Source of the DNA: Actinomadura rudentiformis
Lineage (GTDB): Bacteria > Actinomycetota > Actinomycetes > Streptosporangiales > Streptosporangiaceae
Length of the DNA stretch: 64,000 bases
Assembly: GCF_008923185.1 (NCBI RefSeq)
Contig: NZ_WBMT01000018.1
Location: 221,131 to 285,130, forward strand
Direction of reading: 5' to 3'
Shown: positions 1 through 8,582 of the stretch, one piece after another
Numbering within the stretch: the first letter of the stretch is position 1
Layout: every line of letters begins with the position of its first letter
Made by a program: the position numbers and the translations under genes
Notes under the pieces: model-generated
What the model saw: the letters and a program-made list of their open reading frames with translations, nothing else
Database searches by the model: none
What the model was told of the DNA's origin: nothing

Positions 1-2
1 TC

Positions 3-1682
3 TCTCTGGAGAGCCTCACCGAAAGAGGGCTTCCGTTCGCGCGTGAGCTACTCGGGTTGCTCGCCTGCTACGCCCCGACATCGCCGCTTCCACTCGACGT
101 GCTCGATCCTGCGGTGATCGCCGAGCACGGAGTGGTGCCCAACGACACACCTGAACAAGCCGTGCGTGCGGCATTGCGCGGGCTGGTCTCGCTGGGCCTG
201 ATCACGATCAGCCATCGTTCCCACCACGCCGATTGGCCTCACGAAGCTCTCACCATGCACCCGCTGGTAGCCGAGACGCAGCGCCGTCGAACTGGCAGAG
301 CGCTCGGCACGGCGGACGCCGTCCGATCTGCCGCCGTTGCACTATTCGCCCAGGCCACCAGCCGCCTTGAGCCCAAACATGCTGGGGACTGGCCTCGCTG
401 GCTGGTGCTCGCTCCTCACGTGCGGGCGTTGCTGGGTCAACTCGGAACCAGCGCCGAGTTGACCCGCGAGGCGATCCAGGTTTCCAACCGGGTCTGTGAC
501 GCGCTCAACGAAAGCGGCCATTACTCAAGCGCTCATATGTTGAGTCAGATGTCCGTCGAAGCCTGCCGAGCAGCACTCAGCGAGGAAAACGAGCAGGTCC
601 TCGTCTGCCGTCATCTGCTAGCCCGTTCTCTGCTGAATCTCGGCAAGGCACAAGCCGCTGAACAGGCGTTCAGATCACTGCTAGCGCTCCGGCGCCGATT
701 GCTGGGCGACGACCACTCACACACTCTGGCGACACGGCACGGTCTGGCACGTGCCCTGCTCAGCGACTGGAAGCTCGCCGGCGCCGAGACGGAGTTCCGC
801 GAAGTGCTGGACGCTCGGCGCCGGCTCCTCGGAGAGGATCACCCGCACACCATCGCGACCCGGCACTATCTGGCATGGGCACTGTTGAGACGTTGGGAAC
901 TGCCTACAGCCGAGTCGGAGTTCCGTACGGTCCTGCAGGCACGTCACAGATTGCTCGGTGACGACCACCCGCACACGCTGGAGACTCAGCACGGGCTCGC
1001 CTGGGTTTTGCTCCGCAAATGGGAGCTGCCGGCAGCCGAGGCGGAGTGGCTCCAGGTCCTGGACAAACGCCGGGCAATACTGGGCGAGCAGCATCCTGAC
1101 ACGTTGGATACAAGACATGGACTCGCCCGTCTGTTGCTGCGACGCGGCCGACTTGCCATCGCGACCGAAGAGCTCCACACATTGCTGGATGCATCACGTT
1201 CGTCCCTGGGCGACCAACATCCGCACACACTCGACGTTCGACACAATCTGGCGCGCACGCTCCTCGAACGCGGCGCGATAGCAGAGGCCGAGCACGAGTT
1301 GCGCACGATTCTGCCAGCACGTCGCGAGCTCCTCGGGGATTCCCACCCTCACACCCTGGCCACGCGCCACGCCCTCGCTCGTGTCGCCTTCGAGCGCGGT
1401 GAGCTCGAAGACGCCGAGGCCGAACTCCGTCGGCTCGTCCACGAGCGAAGCGCGGTTCTGGGAGCCGATCATCCAGATGTTCTTGACAGCCGTCATGAAC
1501 TGGCACGAGCGATTCTGGCTCGAGGCGACCGCACCACCGCGGAAGCCGAGTTCCGTGCGGTGCTCCAGGCTCGACAACGCTCGCTGGGAGCCAGACACCC
1601 GGACACGATCGCCACCCTGCGCTCCATCGAGCTCGCCGCAGGGAACCCGCGGTGGCGCCGGTGGATCAGACGGGAACAGTGA
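3..1682 (+). CDS. TPR-repeat protein, 5' end outside window
   Basis: The frame is open from the first bases of the window, so the true start lies upstream and about 560 codons are visible. From about residue 200 the protein is a run of roughly 42-residue units with a recurring LLGDDHPHTLATRHGLA core followed by paired helices. This is the kinesin-light-chain type TPR_10/TPR_12 signature. The visible N-terminal part (LLGLLACYAP and a winged-helix-like stretch) resembles the region between an NB-ARC/STAND ATPase and its TPR sensor, so the missing part may be an NTPase (inference). Likely a cytoplasmic signalling or scaffold ATPase. There is no link to the peptide cluster. It ends with TGA and is followed by mobile-element debris. 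Confidence 0.75.
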   Translation, partial: SLESLTERGLPFARELLGLLACYAPTSPLPLDVLDPAVIAEHGVVPNDTPEQAVRAALRGLVSLGLITISHRSHHADWPHEALTMHPLVAETQRRRTGRALGTADAVRSAAVALFAQATSRLEPKHAGDWPRWLVLAPHVRALLGQLGTSAELTREAIQVSNRVCDALNESGHYSSAHMLSQMSVEACRAALSEENEQVLVCRHLLARSLLNLGKAQAAEQAFRSLLALRRRLLGDDHSHTLATRHGLARALLSDWKLAGAETEFREVLDARRRLLGEDHPHTIATRHYLAWALLRRWELPTAESEFRTVLQARHRLLGDDHPHTLETQHGLAWVLLRKWELPAAEAEWLQVLDKRRAILGEQHPDTLDTRHGLARLLLRRGRLAIATEELHTLLDASRSSLGDQHPHTLDVRHNLARTLLERGAIAEAEHELRTILPARRELLGDSHPHTLATRHALARVAFERGELEDAEAELRRLVHERSAVLGADHPDVLDSRHELARAILARGDRTTAEAEFRAVLQARQRSLGARHPDTIATLRSIELAAGNPRWRRWIRREQ

Positions 1683-1739
1683 AACACGTCCATTCTTTCC
1701 CTTGATCGAGCTCCGTGACCGCCGCCTGCAGCGAGGAGA

Positions 1740-1995
1740 CCAGGTCATCCAACTCCTGCGGCTCGGTCAACGCCTACAGCGCCGACACCAGACCGGGATC
1801 CCGTTCTACGGCTGACCTGCGTCCGCCATCAGGGCGGCGCACCCGTCCGGCACTTGAGTCCCGCTCGGTGAACTCGTCACGTACCCGCGCGATGGTCGAC
1901 TCCGACACCTCCGCCGGACTCGCCATCGTGACAACCCCGCCATGCCCGAGCGCGGTCGCCTCGGAGGCCAGTACAGCCGGCACCGGTGGCCATGT
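1740..1995 (-). pseudogene. ISAzo13-like transposase N-terminal remnant
   Basis: The minus strand reads VLASEATALGHGGV, then a helix-turn-helix-like stretch and GRVRRPDGGRR. This matches the N-terminal pattern of ISAzo13-family transposases (AEARxLGxGG...GRxRRPGGGRK). A stop codon follows shortly after DPGLVSAL and another stop lies upstream, and the DDE catalytic domain is absent. It is a decayed insertion-sequence fragment. No terminal inverted repeats were found. Confidence 0.55.
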
Positions 1996-2172
1996 CGGCG
2001 AGGAGTCCTTGACGTCGCCGAGGGCCTAGTCGAGGTGAGGGTTGGTGCCGGAGGCTTGTTTGGATTCGGGGAGAATGCCTCGACTGTGTGCGGCTTCATC
2101 ATGGCCCTCATCTCAGACGTCTAACGCGGCTACCTTGCCCGAGCCTTTCCAAATGCCCAACAGGTGAGGTCA

Positions 2173-2350
2173 ATGAGGTGGCGTGTGAAGCAAGCGCCGG
2201 TGATCAAGACCGATATCTGCTGGGCGTGGTGGTGGCCGCAGCACTGACCGGGATGGCGATCTGGTTCCTGCTGCAGGCGGCCGCCGGTGACCCCAAACTG
2301 CGTATCGATGCGATCCGGACCGGAATGACGGTCGGGCTGGGAGCCAAGCC
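2173..2350 (+). pseudogene. Fragment of a membrane-anchored protein N-terminus
   Basis: One frame from ATG 2173 gives MRWRVKQAPVIKTD. The adjacent frame continues with one clear membrane helix (LLGVVVAAALTGMAIWFLLQ) and then LRIDAIRTGMTVGLGA. That order resembles the N-terminal anchor found before pentapeptide-repeat domains in actinobacterial proteins. The frame change and missing downstream domain mark it as a broken fragment. The assignment comes from memory of the family and is weak. Confidence 0.35.
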
Positions 2351-2357
2351 TGAACCG

Positions 2358-2576
2358 TCAAGGTTGAGACATGAGAAAGCCGTAGCAGGAGTTGCAGATA
2401 GTGCGCTCGGTCCCTTCAGGGGTAGTCCAGCGCACGACGATCTTGGCCGTGCGTGGGAGCAGGTCACGATCGCAGACGAACTCCTGTGGTTTGGTGTGAC
2501 GACGAAAGACGGAACTCCCCGCACTTGTCGTGATTCGTTTCTCCGTGAATGGCATGTGGAGCATGCTCCGCTTCAA
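2358..2576 (-). CDS. Small zinc-finger-like protein coupled to helicase gene
   Basis: A 72-residue protein whose TTG start overlaps the TGA stop of the upstream helicase gene (TTGA), a typical translational coupling. It carries a CDRD motif and a CNSC motif about 31 residues apart, which together could bind one zinc ion. The stretch between them (KIVVRWTTPEGTERTIC) looks like a beta-rich zinc-ribbon. I do not recognise a named family. The coupling suggests it works with the helicase. Confidence 0.5.
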   Translation of the reverse strand: MKRSMLHMPFTEKRITTSAGSSVFRRHTKPQEFVCDRDLLPRTAKIVVRWTTPEGTERTICNSCYGFLMSQP

Positions 2577-4282
2577 TTAGGTATCTGAATGGGAGAATCG
2601 ACGGAGCTCGTTACGATCACCAGCCGATCCCGGAAGCGGGTGACTGCGACGTAAAGGCCTGACACGGACTTGTATCGCCCAATCGTGACTTCTTCTACCT
2701 GGTTGTTGTGTCGAACCGGGTGGTCGAAACCGTCCACGACCACTCCGGCCAGGTACTCCTCACCCTTGGCGTCCGAAGGTGTGATCACTGGGACGTCAAC
2801 GGAGCGTTTTGCCAGCGCTGATCTCAGCTTCTGGACCAGCGAGCTTGGCTGGTCCGCGGCGACGATGACAGCCAGCCCAGAAGGGCCGCCGTATCTGTCT
2901 AGGAACCTTTGAATGATGTCCGTCGTTCGGGCGCACAACTGTTGTGGTTCGGTGGCCAGCAGGACCTTCACCTTCGGGCCGCTGATCGGTGTCCTCATAC
3001 GGGCGGTGGCCGGGTCACGAACGGCGTCAACATGGTGCCGGTTCTGGAAGTCACGCCCTGTGTAGTTTGTATGCAGGTTCGCCAAGATGGCCGAGGCAGT
3101 GTCGATGATTTCCTTCGTACTCCTGTAGCAATAGGTGAGCGTGATGAGGTCGGCGTCCTGCCGGAGCTTCGATAGCGCCTTCTCGCTCGGGTGAAAGATG
3201 GCCTGGTTCACATCGTAAGAGAGGGTGAGTGGCGGGATAGCCCTGCTGCTGTCCAGAAACTCGGCGAGCGCCGCGACGAAGGTGACGGGAAGGTCCTGGC
3301 CCTCATCGATCACCAATGGCCCGACCTCCCCGAGCACCTGCAGGAGCCTGTTCCTGCCCTTAGGCAATTCCGAGACCAGCCGGACATCAATGTCGGTCTC
3401 AAGAACACCGAGCTGGGTGAGCTGCCGGATGACGATCTGCCGGGTCACATTGTTCAGCACGAGCAGGACAGGGCCCGCAACCCCAGTTCTGCGGCATTCC
3501 TGCGTCAGGCGGAGGAATCGGTGGGCCATGGCAACGGTCTTGCCGGTGCCCGGTCCGCCCCGGACGAGCACGTGCTGATCGATGGGCAGGTCCACGACAT
3601 AGCGCTGCCTGGGGTGGAGGAAGACGCGCCACAGCTCGGTGGGAAGCGTCAACGCGAACTCCAGCATCTCGTCGTCGACGACCACGACATCGGACGGCCT
3701 GGCGGACGTGACGGATGGGTGCACGTCCTGTTCAGCCAATACGGATAGGACGTTTTCCTGGAGCTCGGGGGCCAAATAGGAGAGCACCTCCAACAGGTCC
3801 TCATCTCGGCGGCGCGCAAGCTGCTCGGCCAGTGGGCGGGGGACACCGAACCCCACGAGTCTCGCCTCAGAGACCGCGAACCGCGACGGGCCCGCCTGTC
3901 CCGCCGAACCGTCCGATCTGGTGCTCGGGCTTGCGGGCGGCTTCGCACCGATGGCCTGTTCTCCGGGAAGGACAGCCAGGAGCTCGTCGTCCGGGTCGAT
4001 CACAGCTGTGTGGTTCTCGGCCCACCGATATGCGACGTCGTGGTGGGCGACATGGGTAAGGACCGTCCTGTGGTCAGTCTCTGCAGCGAAAACCCTCAGA
4101 TCCATACCAGCGCTGAAACTCACCCACGACCCGACCTTGTGCTTGCGCAACCCTGCACCTTCGTAGTCGTGCGCGATGGCGCGGACTGTCTCACGGACCC
4201 GCTTGTAGTCCACGGTCTTCAGCTCGCCCATCGATCTGAGGAACTGCAGATGGACCGCTAGCTCTTTCGCCACGCCCTCCAT
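2573..4282 (-). CDS. UvrD/Rep-like superfamily 1 helicase
   Basis: About 569 aa. A Walker A motif GGPGTGKT lies near residue 245, a Walker B/DEAD-like VIDEGQD follows, then LTYCYRST (motif IV-like) and a C-terminal UvrD_C_2-like region ending in VSGLYVAVTRFRDRLVIV. These place it among small SF1 ATPases that unwind DNA or strip bound complexes. The N-terminal 140 residues have no motif I can name. ATG 4282 is chosen, and an in-frame TTG at 4300 is possible because neither has a strong ribosome site. The next gene starts inside its stop codon. Confidence 0.7.
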   Translation of the reverse strand: MEGVAKELAVHLQFLRSMGELKTVDYKRVRETVRAIAHDYEGAGLRKHKVGSWVSFSAGMDLRVFAAETDHRTVLTHVAHHDVAYRWAENHTAVIDPDDELLAVLPGEQAIGAKPPASPSTRSDGSAGQAGPSRFAVSEARLVGFGVPRPLAEQLARRRDEDLLEVLSYLAPELQENVLSVLAEQDVHPSVTSARPSDVVVVDDEMLEFALTLPTELWRVFLHPRQRYVVDLPIDQHVLVRGGPGTGKTVAMAHRFLRLTQECRRTGVAGPVLLVLNNVTRQIVIRQLTQLGVLETDIDVRLVSELPKGRNRLLQVLGEVGPLVIDEGQDLPVTFVAALAEFLDSSRAIPPLTLSYDVNQAIFHPSEKALSKLRQDADLITLTYCYRSTKEIIDTASAILANLHTNYTGRDFQNRHHVDAVRDPATARMRTPISGPKVKVLLATEPQQLCARTTDIIQRFLDRYGGPSGLAVIVAADQPSSLVQKLRSALAKRSVDVPVITPSDAKGEEYLAGVVVDGFDHPVRHNNQVEEVTIGRYKSVSGLYVAVTRFRDRLVIVTSSVDSPIQIPN

Positions 4283-4513
4283 GCAAGCCGAAGTGGTCAA
4301 GGCCCTGCAACAAAATCAAAGCAACTCACCACCACAGGGACTCTCAGTAGCCTGATCTCCATTTCTGATCAATGGATGACGTTATGTAGAGCACGAACCC
4401 CGACGCCAACCCGGCCACGCCCGCGCCGACCTTCCTCCTGACCACGCCCGAGGAGGCCAAACCACCCCGGCCCGCTAACTGAGCTGGATAGGACCCCAGC
4501 ATTCCGCCGCTCT

Positions 4514-4771
4514 TTGTCCTCGATTTCCCCGGAATCCGTCGACTCGTCTGGCAATGAGGCGCTTGGTTCGCAACTGAAGAGGTCGATTGATTACCTCGAT
4601 GTGACTGAGTTTCAGAGGTCCAAACTGCAGGAGCTGGGGCTGACGACTGTTGGGGCTGTCCTAGCTTCCAATGAAGCAGTTTTTATGCGCGCCCACTATG
4701 TGGGTAAAATACGCGCCCGACAGATGAGAAATGCAGCTGTCGCCGCTGTCCTCGAATACCTCTCGGGCTAA
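4514..4771 (+). CDS. Small alpha-CTD-like helix-hairpin-helix protein
   Basis: An 85-residue frame. Residues 25-82 read IDYLDVTEFQRSKL...LGLTTVGAVLAS...AHYVGKIRARQMRNA. The helix pattern resembles the C-terminal domain of RNA polymerase alpha subunit (an LxxLGIxTVGxLL helix, then a GxGxK-like hairpin). This could be a stand-alone DNA-binding or protein-contact module, or the surviving tail of a larger gene. The TTG start is weak. Confidence 0.4.
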   Translation: MSSISPESVDSSGNEALGSQLKRSIDYLDVTEFQRSKLQELGLTTVGAVLASNEAVFMRAHYVGKIRARQMRNAAVAAVLEYLSG

Positions 4772-5345
4772 GAGTCAGCAGAGGATTGCAGAACGGGCGG
4801 AATTCGTCCCTGTCGTGGCGCGGGACTCGGCCGAGTTGGGCTTGGCCGCTCTCATCGAAGCTGCGCCGGAATGTTCCCTTTGCTACTTCTGGCATTAGGC
4901 GCCAGTTCCAGATCAGCTGGAGATCACGCAGGTCTATGGTTACCTCCTGTGTGCCCGGACAAGGCCAGGGTGCTTGTGTAGGACGATCAAGGGGCATTCA
5001 GCCTGGCTGGAGGGAAGCCTGAGCCTGACGACACATATTTGGTGGAGACGCCCGTCCGCTCGATGCGTCAGGTGGATCGGCATCATCACGAGGGGGATGT
5101 CCGGCCGCAGCTGTTGCGTCATCACCTCCAGGAAGGCTCGGTTGCTTCTTGTAGCTCCGGTTCCGCACGAGTAGAAGCCGCCATGCATCAGCAGGACGAC
5201 GGTCGGGTGGCCAGTCATGAATCCCGATCACGAGATTATTGGCGCTGGGTGGTGCTGACGAGCGCTCATGGAGCACCCAGGCATCGGAAAGTGGTGCGAA
5301 ATGACGAACTGGGCACCTCGCGTGGTCGAGAATGCCTAGGTCAGG
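4772..5345. other. Mostly non-coding stretch with one gene fragment
   Basis: No full gene is supported here. The only protein-like signal is a minus-strand fragment at about 5060-5218, listed separately. Confidence 0.4.
5060..5218 (-). pseudogene. N-terminal fragment, glycosyltransferase-like
   Basis: The minus strand reads VVLLMHGGFYSCGTGATRSN followed by FLEVMTQQLRPDIPLVMMPIHLT. This resembles the start of a Rossmann-type glycosyltransferase, with a beta strand, a glycine loop and a helix. The similarity is lost after about 50 residues. Treated as a fragment. The family name is a memory-based suggestion. Confidence 0.35.
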
Positions 5346-5398
5346 TGGGGCGTGCCGTAGGGACTTGAACCCCGACCCCGCGGATTAAGAGTCCGCTG
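5346..5398 (-). other. tRNA-Lys(CTT)-like 3' half, candidate attachment site
   Basis: On the minus strand this reads an anticodon arm with loop CTCTTAA, then GGGGTTCAAGTCCCT as T-arm. That fits the 3' half of a tRNA-Lys with CTT anticodon. The D-arm and 5' acceptor strand are missing, and the 3' acceptor end is altered. Such halves are typical scars of tyrosine-integrase elements that use tRNA 3' ends as attachment sites. Confidence 0.55.
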
Positions 5399-5459
5399 GT
5401 CCGCAATGAGTGCTAGGGCGCGAGTGTCCCCGTGCTGATGAACTCCTCGTCGGTTTGCG

Positions 5460-5560
5460 GATGGCGTGCCTAAGGGTGTGTCCATGGTGTCTACCCCTTG
5501 CCGATGGCGTGCTTAAGATCGCTGTTGGTGTGTCCGGGGTGTGCCGATCGTGTGCCTAAG
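5460..5560 (+). repeat. Three direct repeats, 43-bp period, upstream of xis
   Basis: The 15-mer GATGGCGTGCCTAAG occurs at 5460, as GATGGCGTGCTTAAG at 5503 and as GATCGTGTGCCTAAG at 5546. The spacing is exactly 43 bp each time. A GTGTGTCC motif also recurs between copies one and two and between copies two and three. The regular, about four-helical-turn phasing suggests binding sites for an excisionase, integrase or element regulator. Confidence 0.65.
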
Positions 5561-5802
5561 AAGTGTCTACGTTGCCGGGTTGCCTTGGTGCATGTCGTTC
5601 GAGATGAGTGGATGCGCACCAGCACCCGTCCTGCCCAGCGCCCCCCGCGCCGCCGTTGGTTCTCCGCGTGGACCGGCCGTTGCGGGATGCGGTGGATGCT
5701 GCCTGCTGCGTCGATCGCCTGGGCGGTCGACGCGGGATGGCGGCATGCGAGCCGCTGCTGAGTGCCTGCGCAAGGGTGGGCTTGAGGGTGGGGGAGTTCA
5801 CA

Positions 5803-6024
5803 ATGCCCCCTGTTGATGATCGGGCCGAGCCGCTGTTGTTCACGCCGGAGCAGGCGGCGCAGCTGCTGGGTGTGAAGGCGTCGTGGCTGCGCCGTAAGGC
5901 AGCCGCTCGAGCGATCCCGTGCACATTCCTCGGAAAGCACCTACGGTTTTCCCGCGCCGACCTGGAAACGATCATCACCGCCGGTGAGCAGTCGCCCCGC
6001 CAAAGGCCGCATCGGCTGGGATGA
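5803..6024 (+). CDS. xis: Excisionase-like MerR-type HTH protein
   Basis: 73 aa. The sequence LFTPEQAAQLLGVKASWLRRKAAARAIPCTFLGKHLRFSRADL is the standard small winged-helix of the excisionase/helix-turn-helix 17 family that bends attachment-site DNA and steers integrase toward excision. ATG 5803 is preceded by GGGGGAG. It lies 105 bp upstream of the integrase in the same direction, the usual xis-int order of actinomycete integrative elements. Confidence 0.85.
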   Translation: MPPVDDRAEPLLFTPEQAAQLLGVKASWLRRKAAARAIPCTFLGKHLRFSRADLETIITAGEQSPRQRPHRLG

Positions 6025-6129
6025 CGTGGGCGCTTGAGCGCCCATGCCCAGTCGAGCGTGGATGACCCCGACCCCGACCGCCCCACCCTCGGGGCGCCGG
6101 CCTGATCACGTATTTGGAAGGAGATCGTC

Positions 6130-7278
6130 ATGGCCTGGGCGGAAAAACGTGGACCGTGGTACCGGGTTCGCTACCGCGACGCCGACGGTGTCGTCCGCAC
6201 CACACCCGATAGGTACCGGACCAAGACAGAGGCCCTGGACGCGGCCGAGGACCTGGACACCGACCACCGCCGCGGAACTTTCATCGATCCGCACGACTCA
6301 CGCACCCCTCTGGCCGACTGGGCAGGGAAATGGCGCCAGACACACCAAGTCGCCGCCAGTACCCAAGCCAAGTACGACCACTACCTCGACGTCCACATCA
6401 TCCCCGCCTTCGGCCACCTGCCCCTGGACCAGATCCGCCGCAGCGCGGTCAAACACTGGGCGATCGGCCTGCGCGCCCGCTACAGCCTGGCCACCGTCCG
6501 AGGCATCGTGACGTTGATGTCGCTCATGCTGACGGCTGCGGTGGAAGAACGCATGATCACCGTCAACCCGATCCAAGGCCTGCGAATGACCGAACCCCGC
6601 AGCGGGCATGCCCCGCGCTCTGCGATACGAGAGGTTCGCAAGCGCCAGGTCCCGACCGGCGACCAGGTCTTGGACATCGCCGACCGGGTCAAGATCCTCG
6701 GGGGAGAGGCGGCGCAGGTGATGGTGATCACAGCGGCGTTCACCGGAATGCGGTGGGGTGAGATCACCGGCCTGTCCAAGCGAAACTGCCATCTCGACCA
6801 GCTGTATCTGCAGGTCGATCCTGAGACTGGGGCCCTGCATGAAGTCCGCGGAGCCATGTGGCTGGGCCCGCCCAAGACCCAGACCGCAGGGCGCCGCATC
6901 GATCTGCCGCCCTTCCTGACCGAGCTCCTGCAGGAAGTGATGGACGGTCATGACCAGGAGCAGGGGTTCGTCACCGCCGACGGTCGCTGGCACCGGCGGT
7001 CCAACTTCGCCCGCCGCCTATGGCGCCCCGCCTGTGACGGTGACACTGAACGCGACTGGTCGCCCGTCCTGCCCGGCGCGGTCTTCCACGGTCTGCGCCA
7101 CCACCACAAGACCATGCTGGACGAACTCGGTGTCGGGGACGCGGTGAAGTTTGAGCGGATGGGACACCGGATGCCTGGCATCGCGGGCGTCTACAGTCAC
7201 GTCAGCGACCAGATGCGCCAAGACATGCGCAACCGGCTCCAGGAACGATGGACCGACATGACCGACAATCGGCCATGA
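6130..7278 (+). CDS. int: Tyrosine site-specific integrase
   Basis: 382 aa. It has an N-terminal arm-binding AP2-like region (residues 1-60), a SAM-like core-binding domain (about 75-160) and a catalytic domain. The catalytic residues are visible: Arg in TGMRWGEITGL, the HGLRHHH box, His in GHR, and the nucleophile Tyr in GVYSHVS near the C-terminus. It belongs to the pSAM2/AICE-type integrases that insert into tRNA genes. ATG 6130 follows a GGAAGGAGATCG ribosome site. The gene points toward the tRNA-Val half at 7485-7531. Confidence 0.92.
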   Translation: MAWAEKRGPWYRVRYRDADGVVRTTPDRYRTKTEALDAAEDLDTDHRRGTFIDPHDSRTPLADWAGKWRQTHQVAASTQAKYDHYLDVHIIPAFGHLPLDQIRRSAVKHWAIGLRARYSLATVRGIVTLMSLMLTAAVEERMITVNPIQGLRMTEPRSGHAPRSAIREVRKRQVPTGDQVLDIADRVKILGGEAAQVMVITAAFTGMRWGEITGLSKRNCHLDQLYLQVDPETGALHEVRGAMWLGPPKTQTAGRRIDLPPFLTELLQEVMDGHDQEQGFVTADGRWHRRSNFARRLWRPACDGDTERDWSPVLPGAVFHGLRHHHKTMLDELGVGDAVKFERMGHRMPGIAGVYSHVSDQMRQDMRNRLQERWTDMTDNRP

Positions 7279-7318
7279 TCACGACCCGGCCCACCGATGT
7301 GCATCGGGAGCGGCGGTG

Positions 7319-7413
7319 GGGAGCACGGTCGGGAGCACTGCTCCCAGTGACCCCGACCCACGCGTGGGTAGTTTCGATCATCGCGGGGAGCAGCGTGCTC
7401 CCGATTTGCTCCC
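7319..7413. repeat. GGGAGCA arm-type repeats next to integrase
   Basis: The heptamer GGGAGCA occurs at 7319, 7331 and 7386, and its complement TGCTCCC at 7339, 7396 and 7407. A perfect 14-bp palindrome ACCCACGCGTGGGT sits between them (7356-7369). The cluster lies between the integrase stop and the tRNA core, where arm-type integrase sites are expected. Confidence 0.55.
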
Positions 7414-7447
7414 GATCCCGCGTCCAACGGGGCCTGGAAAGCAAGAT

Positions 7448-7478
7448 CCCCAGGCCGGACGTTCGGTCTGACCTGGGG
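7448..7478 (-). terminator. Strong hairpin just beyond tRNA-Val 3' end
   Basis: CCCCAGG at 7448-7454 pairs with CCTGGGG at 7472-7478, and most of the inner bases pair around a GTTCG loop. Read on the minus strand the hairpin follows the tRNA-Val CCA end by about 6 bp and is followed by ATCTTGCTTTCC. It could be the original tRNA terminator. Confidence 0.5.
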
Positions 7479-7484
7479 AGATGG

Positions 7485-7531
7485 TGGTGGGCGATACTGG
7501 GATTGAACCAGTGACCTCTGCCGTGTCAAGG
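7485..7531 (-). other. tRNA-Val(GAC) 3' half, candidate att core
   Basis: The minus strand reads TTGACAC anticodon loop, GGCAG stem strand, then the T-arm GGTTCAATCC, acceptor strand and CCA. It is the 3' part of an actinobacterial tRNA-Val with GAC anticodon. The 5' half is absent: the sequence upstream of the loop no longer pairs with the anticodon or acceptor stems. This is the expected core of attachment for the adjacent integrase. Confidence 0.7.
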
Positions 7532-7961
7532 TAATCCGCGAGCACCCCTGACCTGCGCTGTGAGGTATCTGTGCAGCTCACAAGCTTCCGTTCAACTCCG
7601 TTCAGCGCCGTTGAGCCCCCTTCAACGCAGAGATGATCTCCCATTCCTCTCCAGATCTTGGAGAGAGACCGTCTCAATGTCCGTCACTCTCGGTGATCTG
7701 TGAGATGACCGTTAGACCGCGGCTCAAGCTCGACGGCCTCTTGTCCTCCAGCCAACAAGCCAGTCGATCTACGTCGGGCTGATCTAGTTCCGTTAAACGA
7801 TCTTGGCAAGGCTAAGAGGGCGGTAACCGGGCGCCGAGAATGACATCCGCTTCTGCCGATGAGCGGATGTCCGCTTGCTCAATGTGCCGGGCGGGTGCCG
7901 TCCGAAGATTTTCAACCAGGTCCGAAAGAAGCTTTCTGGGCGCGTGCTACGTTTGTCGATT
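7532..7961. other. No recognisable gene
   Basis: Only short shadow frames are seen. There is no convincing ribosome site, and the hairpin-rich DNA here cannot be assigned. It separates the attachment core from the first cluster-side gene. Confidence 0.4.
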
Positions 7962-8582
7962 ATGCCGACGCGCCCGGAGGATCTGCACCTGGCACTCACC
8001 ACCGCCTACAACGCTGGCGACCTCGAGAGCATGCTCGCGCTGTATGACCCCAAGGCCGTTTTCGTGATCAAGCCGGGCCATGTCACCGACGGGCCCGCAG
8101 AGTTGCGCACTGCACTACAGCGGCTCATCGAGCTCCGCGGCCACCTGACGATCCACCCGCACACCTTCGTCCGCTCGGACGATATCGTCCTCGTTCTCGG
8201 CCGGTACGCCCTCTCGGGCCGTCGACGAGACGGCAGCCCACTCGAACTCGAGGCTGGCTTTGCCGATGTCCTCCGCCGACAGCCCGACGGCCACTGGCTC
8301 CTCGCCGTTGACGACCTCAGGTTTTGGCTCGGCGGGCCCTTTGTCTGCCAGGAGTCCGGGTGGTGCGTTCAGCGATCGGTATCCGGCCCGGATCCGATCC
8401 CATGCGTCCGTGCTAGCCGTCGGCGCCTGCTGGGCCAGGTATCCGTCGATGGCGTCGGCCGCCCAGGCGGAGTGGCCGGTCGCGACGTTGTCGATGGTGT
8501 TGTGGATGTCGACGAACGCGGTACTGAAGCCGTGCTTCTTGAGCGCCTGCCGGCCGCGGCGATAGTTGCCGCCGACCCCTGA
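7962..8582 (+). CDS. SnoaL/DUF4440-like NTF2-fold protein with run-on tail
   Basis: Residues 1-117 (PEDLHLALTTAYNAGDLESM, then LYDPKAVFVIKPG, ending DGHWLLAVDD) match the NTF2-like SnoaL/DUF4440 fold, a small cone-shaped barrel used by polyketide cyclases and many proteins of unknown role. The frame then reads another 90 residues that are simply the complement of the next gene's tail. The natural end near 8312 seems to have lost its stop. ATG 7962 is chosen over earlier in-frame starts because the fold begins there. Confidence 0.6.
   Translation: MPTRPEDLHLALTTAYNAGDLESMLALYDPKAVFVIKPGHVTDGPAELRTALQRLIELRGHLTIHPHTFVRSDDIVLVLGRYALSGRRRDGSPLELEAGFADVLRRQPDGHWLLAVDDLRFWLGGPFVCQESGWCVQRSVSGPDPIPCVRASRRRLLGQVSVDGVGRPGGVAGRDVVDGVVDVDERGTEAVLLERLPAAAIVAADP

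Noticed and set aside
5460..5560. Possible CRISPR array
   Set aside because: Only three imperfect 15-bp units, the sequence between units is itself partly repeated, and no cas genes are present.
5346..7531. attL and attR of one integrated element
   Set aside because: The two tRNA halves belong to different tRNAs (Lys and Val), so they cannot be the two ends of a single recombination event.
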